NCBI RefSeq assembly: GCF_030123105.1
Contig: NZ_CP126095.1
Span: 1,798,001-1,862,000 of the forward strand
Origin: Paenibacillus sp. G2S3
Lineage (GTDB): Bacteria > Bacillota > Bacilli > Paenibacillales > Paenibacillaceae
Reading direction: 5' to 3'
DNA: 64,000 nucleotides
The position numbers and the translations under genes were made by a program. Numbering within the stretch: position 1 is the stretch's first letter; each line of letters begins with the position of its first letter. Shown piece by piece: positions 18,255 to 26,045 of this stretch. A model generated the notes under the pieces. It was given only the letters and a program-made list of their open reading frames with translations, searched no databases and had not been told where the DNA came from.

Positions 18255-20594
18255 ATGAGTAAAAATGTTATAGATGCAGAATTAATGTTAGAGGTCTATG
18301 AAGGTAAAGACCTGGGCTTGACGTACTCGGTAGAGTACAGTGTATTTAAAGTCTGGGCACCTACTGCTTTTGCTGTTTCTCTAGTCTTGTACGAAACAGG
18401 TGGAAATCAGCTTAACATTGGATTTGATCCGAGCTCTACAGATAGTGGACGTGTTATATATATGCAGCGACAGAACGGTGGAGTCTGGCAGACTAAGCTA
18501 TCAGGTGATTTAAAAGGGAAATATTATATGTACCGTGCTGTATATGCTGATGGAAATGTGACAGAAGCAGTAGATCCCTATGCAACAGCCGTATCGGCAA
18601 ATGGTTTAAGAACAGCAATCGTTGATTTGCGGGGAACCCATCCTGAGCATTGGGAGAAGGATGTTGCTCCTCCATTACAGCATCCGGCTGATGCTGTTAT
18701 TTACGAGCTGCATGTGCGTGACTTCTCCTCACATGAGAGTTCTGGCATGTACTATAAGGGTAAATTCAAAGCATTTACCGAATTTGGATTAAGGGATTCG
18801 GAAGCAAATGCAATAGGCATTGATCATCTGGTTGAATTGGGTATCACCCATGTACATCTGATGCCTGTGTTCGATTTCCAGACCGTTGATGAGTTAAGTG
18901 TTATGAAGCGTGGTTCGTCAATAGAACATACCGACTACAATTGGGGTTATGATCCTCAGCATTATAACGTACCGGAAGGATCATATAGCACTGATCCTAC
19001 CGATCCAGAGCTCCGAATTCGCGAATTTAAAGAAATGGTTCAGGCTTTGCATAGCCGTGGGATTTCGGTGATTATGGATGTGGTTTACAATCATACGTAC
19101 GCTGTAGAGAAGGGCCCCTTCGAGCCGCTTGTACCAGATTATTTCTATCGCCGTGACTATTTGGGACGTTTATCTAATGGCTCAGGAGTGGGTAACGAGT
19201 TAGCTACGGAGCGTCCGATGGTACGCAAATATATTAAGGATTCGTTGTCCTACTGGGCTTCGGAGTATCATATTGATGGCTTCAGGTTTGATCTTATGGG
19301 TCTGATGGACAGTGTGACCATGCGTGAAATAACGGAAGAGCTTCGACTTGAGGTGAACCCTAATTTACTGTTATATGGAGAACCTTGGACAGGAGGAGAT
19401 TCTCCACTGGCAACAAAGACGCTAAAAGGTGTGCAGCGGGGAAAAGGATATGCTGTCTTCAATGATAACTTTCGTTCGGCGATCAAAGGAGATAGTGATG
19501 GATGGGGACGGGGCTTCATTACTGGAGAATACGGTAAAGAAGGGGCTATTGCAGCCGGAATCAAAGGAGCCATTCATGAATTTACGGACTCCCCTGTGGA
19601 ATCTGTGAACTATGTAACCGCCCATGACAATTTGAATTTATGGGATAAGGTGCTTACCGTTCAAGGGGGATTTCAGGATGCCGCTTCACGGGCTAACCCT
19701 TATGTGAATGTAGATCTGGGGAATATTCTCAGCAATGAGACCGTACGCCGATCCTTACTTGCAAACGGAATCATCCTGACTTCGCAAGGGATTCCATTCC
19801 TGCACGCCGGTGATGAGCTCCTGCGTAGTAAATTTGGAGATCATAATAGCTATCGTAGTGGAGATATGATTAACGCGATCCGCTGGAATATGAAAAGTGT
19901 GTTTAAGCCTGTTTTTCAATATTATAAAGGCTTGATCGCACTGCGGCGTACACACCCGGCATTTCGTCTACATGGTCGCCAGGAAATTGAGCGTTCGCTT
20001 GAATTTCTGCGCTGTGATGGGGGGATAGTGTCGTACCTGCTTAGTAATCATGCAGGAGGTGACCTCTGGAACAATATAATGGTCATCTTTAATGCCAATA
20101 ATGATCGAGTAAGGCTGTCTCTTCCTGAAGCTACTAACGGTTGGAACGTGGTAGTGGATCACACCCGAGCGGGGACTGAGGCATTCCGAATGGTTACAGG
20201 TAGCGAGGTGGAAATTGAAGGCTTGTCGATGATGGTGCTCTATGATGAATGTGGTGAGCCAGCACCGCGATCCAAAATTATCGAAGTACACTATGAACGG
20301 CCAGATGGAAATTATAAGGGCTGGAATCTTTGGGTTTGGGATACAGGCATTCAGGATGGACAATGCGATTTTCGGTATATGGAGGATGGGCGTGCAGTTG
20401 CACGAATTGAGGTTTTGCTAGATACCAAATCTATTGGGTATATACTACGACTTAATGACTGGGAAGAGAAAGATGGGGATAGCGATCGCTTTATTGACTG
20501 TTCCAAAACTGACGAACTTATCAAGGTCATGGTTATAGATCGTGATCAGGAGAATGATGGGATCTCAGATGATCATCTACAGTTAACCAGTTAA
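18255..20594 (+). CDS. pulA: Type I pullulanase (GH13, probably intracellular) with C-terminal starch-binding domain
   Basis: Hydrolyses alpha-1,6 branch points of pullulan, glycogen or limit dextrins. The 779 residues carry no signal peptide. An N-terminal CBM48-like domain (about 15-125) precedes a GH13 catalytic barrel with the type I pullulanase signature YNWGYDP (228-234), DVVYNHT, the nucleophile Asp346 (GFRFDLM), acid/base Glu376 (YGEPW) and Asp458 (VTAHDN). After the C domain, a segment from about 677 (HYERPDGNYKGWNLWVWD) looks like a CBM41/PUD domain, which is more often N-terminal in this family. Placement near the glucose PTS suits carbohydrate use. Confidence 0.92.
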   Translation: MSKNVIDAELMLEVYEGKDLGLTYSVEYSVFKVWAPTAFAVSLVLYETGGNQLNIGFDPSSTDSGRVIYMQRQNGGVWQTKLSGDLKGKYYMYRAVYADGNVTEAVDPYATAVSANGLRTAIVDLRGTHPEHWEKDVAPPLQHPADAVIYELHVRDFSSHESSGMYYKGKFKAFTEFGLRDSEANAIGIDHLVELGITHVHLMPVFDFQTVDELSVMKRGSSIEHTDYNWGYDPQHYNVPEGSYSTDPTDPELRIREFKEMVQALHSRGISVIMDVVYNHTYAVEKGPFEPLVPDYFYRRDYLGRLSNGSGVGNELATERPMVRKYIKDSLSYWASEYHIDGFRFDLMGLMDSVTMREITEELRLEVNPNLLLYGEPWTGGDSPLATKTLKGVQRGKGYAVFNDNFRSAIKGDSDGWGRGFITGEYGKEGAIAAGIKGAIHEFTDSPVESVNYVTAHDNLNLWDKVLTVQGGFQDAASRANPYVNVDLGNILSNETVRRSLLANGIILTSQGIPFLHAGDELLRSKFGDHNSYRSGDMINAIRWNMKSVFKPVFQYYKGLIALRRTHPAFRLHGRQEIERSLEFLRCDGGIVSYLLSNHAGGDLWNNIMVIFNANNDRVRLSLPEATNGWNVVVDHTRAGTEAFRMVTGSEVEIEGLSMMVLYDECGEPAPRSKIIEVHYERPDGNYKGWNLWVWDTGIQDGQCDFRYMEDGRAVARIEVLLDTKSIGYILRLNDWEEKDGDSDRFIDCSKTDELIKVMVIDRDQENDGISDDHLQLTS

Positions 20595-20603
20595 AAGAAT
20601 AAA

Positions 20604-20644
20604 AAGAGCTGCTTCAGGGTTAGTTATACCCCGGAGCAGCTCTT
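20604..20644. terminator. Bidirectional terminator between pullulanase and diguanylate cyclase
   Basis: A 10-bp perfect stem (20604-20613 with 20635-20644) plus inner GGT/ACC pairs, with A-rich and T-rich flanks between convergent genes. Confidence 0.8.
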
Positions 20645-20654
20645 CTTGATGTTC

Positions 20655-22268
20655 TTATGGTTTTCCGATGGTCTGGTTGGTTAAACCTACATCCAAAAGC
20701 TCGTAATAGAGATTAGCTTCATTCCCTCCATGGTCTTTGGAAAGGTACATCGCTAGATCAGCGGCACGCAGAAGTTCATTAATACTGCTTCCGTGTTCAG
20801 GAAATAGAGCAACGCCAATACTTGCGGAGGTATGAAAGCTAGATCCATTGTCAATAGACCAGGATTTGTTGAATAGCTTAAGCAAACGCTTTAGCATTTC
20901 ATCTAACATTTCTGGAGAGGTGAATCGGTGCAGTACCACCGCAAATTCATCACCGCCAATCCTGAACGCCTGACCTACACCTTTGACCGTTTGTAAAAGC
21001 TCTCGAGAGAGCAGCTGCAGAAATTCGTCTCCAGCCAGATGTCCTAAGGTATCGTTTAGCTGCTTGAATCTGTCACAATCCAGCAGTGCGAGTGCAATAT
21101 TCTTTCTCCGTTCTTCCGGTTGGTTGATGAGATTCTCCATGTACATTTTGAAATGAGCCCGGTTGGGAATCGCGGTTAAATGATCATAGAAGGCTAGCTT
21201 ATGTAATCGTTCTTCGTATTGCTTCCGTTGTGTAATTTCACGGGACACTAACATAAATTGTGCTGGAAAATTATTACTTCCTCGAACAGGTGACACCTTT
21301 GTTTCCAGCCATACCCATTGCCCTTCAGCTCCACGCATCCGTAGCTCTGAGATACGAGGGGTTCCCTGAACGACACTCTTTAGTTTAGCCCAGGCAATCT
21401 CCGGTTCACGAATGTAGTTGGAGAGAGGGGCACCCTTTTTAGGAACATAGCCTAGAATACTTGAATGTGAAGGGGAGCTATACAGGATCAATCCGTTAGG
21501 ATCAGTCAATATAATAAAGTCAGACATGGTTTCACCAATTAGCTGATAGAGTGTTTGTTCCTCCAGCATTTCATTCTTGAGCCAAATGATTTTGCGACCC
21601 AAATAAATAATAACCAAGAGCAGTATAAAAAAGACCAGCGAGTATAACGCAAAGAGCGCACTTTTTTTATCCTGGAACCCATCTGTTACTTGCAAGGCGT
21701 AGGTGTCTATCAGGTCTTCTGATTGATCCAGATGAGTTCTAACTTCATTTAACTGCATGTTCAGATTCACAGCTTGATATGAAGCGGGGTCCCATCCGAT
21801 CTGCATCCGTTCAGCTATCAATGTATTCCCTGTGCTCTTCCATAGGTCTAGGGATGTTTCGAAGGCATAGAGCTTGTTCTCTAATTCAGTAAGTATTCTA
21901 TTTGCTTGCTTTATACCACTGTAGGGATTGTTGATAGATTTGATGTCTGAACTCGCTAGACTTACCCGTTCTTCTGCTTGCTGATTATTGTCCTTATATT
22001 CTTGAATAAACTGATCACGTTCAGCTTCAGTGAGTGTCGAGCTCATGGAGGAGTGGAGAGCGATTGCGGCTTGATAAAGATCACGATCAGCGCTCAGTAT
22101 AAGCTCAGCGTTCTCAAATACATCTTCATATAAAGAATCTGACATTCTGTTAATAGTGTGATTTAGATAGAGTAAAGAAGCTATACTAATCCCAACCAGT
22201 AGAATGGAGAGCGCAGCGAAAATAAAGATTAGTTTGCGTGTTACTTTGAAATCGAAAAATCCAGCCAC
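20655..22268 (-). CDS. Membrane-bound sensor diguanylate cyclase (PAS-GGDEF)
   Basis: Predicted to make cyclic di-GMP in response to an external or redox/ligand signal. In the 537 residues, TM1 (about 12-32) and TM2 (about 205-225) flank an all-helical extracytoplasmic domain. A PAS domain follows (about 240-350), then a GGDEF domain (about 360-525) with intact RIGGDEFAVVL and no EAL domain. The start is GTG with GGGGAGAAG ahead. It is monocistronic and convergent with pulA. A second GGDEF gene is at 36118. Confidence 0.9.
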   Translation of the reverse strand: MAGFFDFKVTRKLIFIFAALSILLVGISIASLLYLNHTINRMSDSLYEDVFENAELILSADRDLYQAAIALHSSMSSTLTEAERDQFIQEYKDNNQQAEERVSLASSDIKSINNPYSGIKQANRILTELENKLYAFETSLDLWKSTGNTLIAERMQIGWDPASYQAVNLNMQLNEVRTHLDQSEDLIDTYALQVTDGFQDKKSALFALYSLVFFILLLVIIYLGRKIIWLKNEMLEEQTLYQLIGETMSDFIILTDPNGLILYSSPSHSSILGYVPKKGAPLSNYIREPEIAWAKLKSVVQGTPRISELRMRGAEGQWVWLETKVSPVRGSNNFPAQFMLVSREITQRKQYEERLHKLAFYDHLTAIPNRAHFKMYMENLINQPEERRKNIALALLDCDRFKQLNDTLGHLAGDEFLQLLSRELLQTVKGVGQAFRIGGDEFAVVLHRFTSPEMLDEMLKRLLKLFNKSWSIDNGSSFHTSASIGVALFPEHGSSINELLRAADLAMYLSKDHGGNEANLYYELLDVGLTNQTIGKP

Positions 22269-22634
22269 GGCTATCTTCTCCCCGCATAAGATGGTTAAAA
22301 AATCTTATTGCTGCTAACGTATAACCTGCGGAATTTCCATTTGTGGCAGGTGTGTTTTATTTTTAAGCAAAGATGATGAGAGTGATGAATTAAAAAAAGA
22401 GGTGTTCTAACATAGTGGAAAATGAGGCATGGGAAAGATAAGTTGTGTGTGGATCGCAGTTTGTCGTACAACAAGTATATAGGACGTCCTACTTATAGAG
22501 CAATCGCTTCCTCAAATAAATATCATTAATAAAAAATTTAAATGATTATGGCATGGGCCTATTGCCTTATCTATATTCAAATTCATAAATCCTATTACCC
22601 AACTAATTCGCAAATGATATCCACACCAGCTCCT

Positions 22635-22673
22635 AAAAAAGCTGTCAAAGTCATAATAATGACTTTGACAGCT
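22635..22673 (-). terminator. Terminator of the secreted protein/adaptor/ABC operon
   Basis: A 15-bp perfect stem (22640-22654 with 22659-22673) and a 4-base loop. Read on the minus strand a T run (22635-22640) follows it. The rest of the 22269-22686 gap shows no credible gene. Confidence 0.9.
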
Positions 22674-22686
22674 GACTTTGAAATAA

Positions 22687-23859
22687 CTATTCATTACGTA
22701 GGGCATGAATGGGGCGAAGTCGAGCAGCTTTGTTCGCAGGCATCATTCCGAAAATCACGCCGATAAGCAAGGAGAAAACAAAAGATATAAGTACCATATC
22801 CCAAGCAATAGATACCGTAAGTGAAGTATACTTTCCTAGCAACCAACTACCTGCGACTCCAATGCCAACACCGATCACCCCACCCAATCCGCTAAGCACG
22901 ATGGATTCGATCATGAATTGAGCGAGAATATCGAATTTTTTGGCGCCGATTGCTTTGCGGATCCCAATTTCTCTTGTTCTTTCATTGACGGATACGATCA
23001 TAATATTCATAATGCCGATCCCCCCGACAAACAGTGAAATACCGGCAATGCCCGCTAATGCCATTGAAAGAGTGGCTGTCGTGGAATTCACAGTTTCCAG
23101 CATCTCTTGGGAATCAAATACGCTAAAAGCATTATCCGCATAATTAAATTTAGCATCTAACGTACTCTCAAGCTTCTCTTTTACGGTAGCTACAGTGTCT
23201 GCTGAAGTCGTCGCAATCGTGATCGACCGTACGCCTTTGCTTTTTAACTGACGCTCTGCAGTAGCTATAGGGATCAGTATGATATCATCATTGGAACCAC
23301 TTAGACTAGAGCCTTTCGCTTCCAAGAGGCCGACGATTTTATAGCTGATCCCGTTTAGCTGGACCTTTTCACCTACAGGATCGTCTGTACCGAATAAATC
23401 CTCAGCCGTACCTGTGCCTATTAGCGCTACCTTCTGCCGGTACTCCGTATCAATATCAAGCAGGAAACGTCCTGACTGTACATGAAAATCCTTAACGTCC
23501 TCATAAGAAGGTGTAATGCCTTCAACAGTAACGCTAACATTCTCTGTATTATGCTTGGCTGTAACATTGCCACTGATCACAGGAGCTACATTTTCTATAC
23601 CCTCTATATCTCCTAGTGCCAAGGCTTCTTCATAGGTCAGGGAGGTGGTAGCTCCACGGCCAGTAATGTTTACCGTCAGTTGATTTGTTCCGAGTCCATT
23701 GAGCTGCTCCGTAATCTGAGAAGTCGTTCCCTGACCTACAGAAACGAGGATGATAACGGATGATACACCAATGATAATACCCAGCATCGTTAAAAAGGCT
23801 CTTACTTTACTGCTGTAGATGCTTTTTAGAGCCATACGCATACTTTGAAATAATTTCAC
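22687..23859 (-). CDS. MacB/FtsX-type ABC transporter permease
   Basis: A 390-residue permease with one N-terminal membrane segment (about 18-40), a large extracytoplasmic MacB-core domain (about 45-255) and three C-terminal membrane segments within the FtsX domain (about 265-385; NIMIVSVNERTREIGIRKA). Such proteins act as mechanotransmission exporters with a separate ATPase and an adaptor. The start overlaps the stop of the ATPase gene by 4 bases. It is the last gene of a four-gene minus-strand unit. Confidence 0.9.
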   Translation of the reverse strand: MKLFQSMRMALKSIYSSKVRAFLTMLGIIIGVSSVIILVSVGQGTTSQITEQLNGLGTNQLTVNITGRGATTSLTYEEALALGDIEGIENVAPVISGNVTAKHNTENVSVTVEGITPSYEDVKDFHVQSGRFLLDIDTEYRQKVALIGTGTAEDLFGTDDPVGEKVQLNGISYKIVGLLEAKGSSLSGSNDDIILIPIATAERQLKSKGVRSITIATTSADTVATVKEKLESTLDAKFNYADNAFSVFDSQEMLETVNSTTATLSMALAGIAGISLFVGGIGIMNIMIVSVNERTREIGIRKAIGAKKFDILAQFMIESIVLSGLGGVIGVGIGVAGSWLLGKYTSLTVSIAWDMVLISFVFSLLIGVIFGMMPANKAARLRPIHALRNE

Positions 23860-24554
23860 CTCGCATTCCTCCGATCTTCCACGAGGTTGCCATCCTGAAT
23901 ACGAATGATACGCTTTGCTTGCTTTGCGATTTCGAGGTCATGTGTGATTAGGATGATCGTATGACCTTGCTCATTTAATTCTTGTATCATCTGCATGACC
24001 TCTTGCCCAGTTCGCGTATCAAGTGCTCCGGTAGGTTCATCTGCAAGTAGAATCGGGGGAGCTCCTGCCATGGCCCGTGCAATGGCTACACGCTGCTGTT
24101 GTCCACCTGAAAGTTCAGAAGGCCGATGATGCATTCTCTCCTCCAAACCTACTTTAATGAGTGCTTGCTGCGCCGTTTCTCTGCGTTCTCGATGTGAGAG
24201 GCCACGGTATATAAGCGGAAGCTCCACATTCTCGACAGCAGACAATTTGGGGAGGAGATTGAAGTTTTGAAAGATAAAGCCGATCTTCTCATTTCGGATA
24301 ATAGCCAGCTTATTGTCGGATAACTTGCGAACCTCTTGTCCGTCCAAAAGATAACTTCCCTCATCGGATACATCCAGGCATCCAAGCATGTTCATGAGTG
24401 TTGATTTACCAGAACCGGATGGACCTATAATCGCTACGAACTCTCCGAAATCGATTGAAAAGGAGAGGCTTTTTAGGACCGTCATGCTTTCTCCGGCCAT
24501 AGTATAGCCATGGGTCATATTCTGAACTTGGATCAGCGGCGCTGAAGCACTCAT
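23856..24554 (-). CDS. MacB/LolD-type ABC transporter ATP-binding protein
   Basis: A 232-residue ATPase with all motifs intact: Walker [11 protein letters not shown]-loop FQNFNLLP, signature [14 protein letters not shown], and Walker [13 protein letters not shown]. It overlaps both neighbours by 4 bases, so adaptor, ATPase and permease should be made together as one tripartite export or surface-remodelling complex. Confidence 0.93.
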   Translation of the reverse strand: MSASAPLIQVQNMTHGYTMAGESMTVLKSLSFSIDFGEFVAIIGPSGSGKSTLMNMLGCLDVSDEGSYLLDGQEVRKLSDNKLAIIRNEKIGFIFQNFNLLPKLSAVENVELPLIYRGLSHRERRETAQQALIKVGLEERMHHRPSELSGGQQQRVAIARAMAGAPPILLADEPTGALDTRTGQEVMQMIQELNEQGHTIILITHDLEIAKQAKRIIRIQDGNLVEDRRNAR

Positions 24555-25990
24555 CTGCTGCCACCTCCGCCGCCACCTGGTGCTCCGCCCATGCCACCAG
24601 CACCACCTCCACTGAAGCCGCCACCACTAAAGCCGCCACCGCTGAAATTAGCACCACCCATACCGCCCATACCACCTTGCATTTGCATCTCAGTACTAGT
24701 TGTGCCTGTTTTGGTAGAGATTACTGTAGGAATGATCACTTTGTCACCTTCATTTAGCCCACTGATGATTTCAATACTGCTCTCATCATGGATGCCCACT
24801 TCGACGGAGACTGTTCGCTGATTACTGTATCCTCGATTTCTTGTACCAGCTGTTCCGTTAGCCATAGCACCGCCGCGAGCATTAGGTGCTCCACTAGGCA
24901 TAACTCCACCGCGAGCATCAGGAGCTCCGCTAGGCATAGCGCCACCGTCAGCATCAGGCGCACCACCATAAGGCATAGCGCCACCGTTAGCATCAGGAGC
25001 CCCGCTAGGCATTGGTGCCTGGCCCTCGCTAGATGCTTTTGAGGATTCAGCTGAACCCGCTGTTAAAGGGAGAGCTACTGTGTACTTGCCATTTCTTTCT
25101 TGAACAGCTTCAATAGGTACGGTTAACACATCTTTTTTCTCAGCTGTTGTAACTGAAACTTCTGCGGACATTCCTACAAGGGCACCTTCGGAGGTGGCTA
25201 AGCCAACGGTAACATCGAAGAGGGATACTCCATTGGAGACGGTGCCTTCCTTGGCGATCTTAGTAACACTCCCCTTGAATTCAGTGTCGGGCAGGGCATC
25301 CAATGAAATGGTAGCAGGCATCCCTATTTTCACTGTAGGAATATCAAGCTCATCCACCTGCACTATGACGCTTAAATTAGCATAATCGGTGATATCGATG
25401 AGTTCAGAGCCATCCATCGCTTTTTCACCGCTGGAGATGTTAACTGTTGTAACAGTTCCGTCAATTGGAGCGGTTAGGGGATCTGGAGGGATCATATCCT
25501 CTTGTACAGATGCGATTTTTTCGATTTGAGAAGCGATATCCGTTTTCGCTTTTTCAATCGAACGTTTGGCACTGGCCAATTCATCCTCGGAGGCACCTGC
25601 CACGGCAAGCTTCTTATACTGCTCCTGCTTGTCCTGAAGATCTGTTTCAAGCGAGGTAAGAGAGGTTTGTTCCTGCTTGAGATTATCGCTCAGGTCATCG
25701 CCTTCGAAGGTAATTAACTTTTGACCTTTTTTCACGACGTCGCCTTCTTTGACAAGCACCTCAGCAACGGTTCCAGCATCCTTCGTTTTTACTTTCCCTG
25801 TTTCGGTGGCCGTGACGGAGCCTGCTCCAGATACATTTACTACGATATCGCCCTTCGTAACCGTGGCTGTATTAACAGGCACTTCAGCGGCCTGACTATT
25901 CTTATCAGGTAGAAACGTATACACCAACAATCCGGCTGTTGCTACAGCTACTACTCCGATGGTCCAGAGCAACACTTTTTTCTTCTTCAT
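24551..25990 (-). CDS. Membrane-fusion (HlyD/MacA-type) adaptor with Gly-rich tail
   Basis: A 479-residue adaptor anchored by one N-terminal membrane segment (about 5-25). Its lipoyl-like halves (GTVAEVLVKEGDVVKKGQ near 75-90; PLTAPIDGTVTTVNISSGEKA near 171-191) flank a coiled coil (about 100-165), and beta-barrel domains follow. ATG 25990 has GGAGGAAAG ahead; the open frame extends further upstream but overlaps the preceding gene. Residues 327-378 contain four to five imperfect 12-13-residue repeats (consensus MPSGAPDARGGA), and the C-terminus (about 439-479) is almost only Gly, Met, Ser, Phe and Ala. Confidence 0.9.
   Translation of the reverse strand: MKKKKVLLWTIGVVAVATAGLLVYTFLPDKNSQAAEVPVNTATVTKGDIVVNVSGAGSVTATETGKVKTKDAGTVAEVLVKEGDVVKKGQKLITFEGDDLSDNLKQEQTSLTSLETDLQDKQEQYKKLAVAGASEDELASAKRSIEKAKTDIASQIEKIASVQEDMIPPDPLTAPIDGTVTTVNISSGEKAMDGSELIDITDYANLSVIVQVDELDIPTVKIGMPATISLDALPDTEFKGSVTKIAKEGTVSNGVSLFDVTVGLATSEGALVGMSAEVSVTTAEKKDVLTVPIEAVQERNGKYTVALPLTAGSAESSKASSEGQAPMPSGAPDANGGAMPYGGAPDADGGAMPSGAPDARGGVMPSGAPNARGGAMANGTAGTRNRGYSNQRTVSVEVGIHDESSIEIISGLNEGDKVIIPTVISTKTGTTSTEMQMQGGMGGMGGANFSGGGFSGGGFSGGGAGGMGGAPGGGGGGSR
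24857..25012 (-). repeat. Tandem repeat inside adaptor gene
   Basis: Four to five imperfect units of 36-39 bases encode MPSGAPD(A)xGGA-like blocks. This slippage-prone tract may vary in copy number between strains. Confidence 0.75.
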
Positions 25991-26045
25991 TTCTTTCCTC
26001 CATAGATCATCAAATTTCTTAACACAGGCCACCCTCGCATTCCTA

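Noticed and set aside
22542..22766. Plus-strand frame over the operon end
   Set aside because: It reads through a 15-bp terminator stem and into the antisense of the permease gene.
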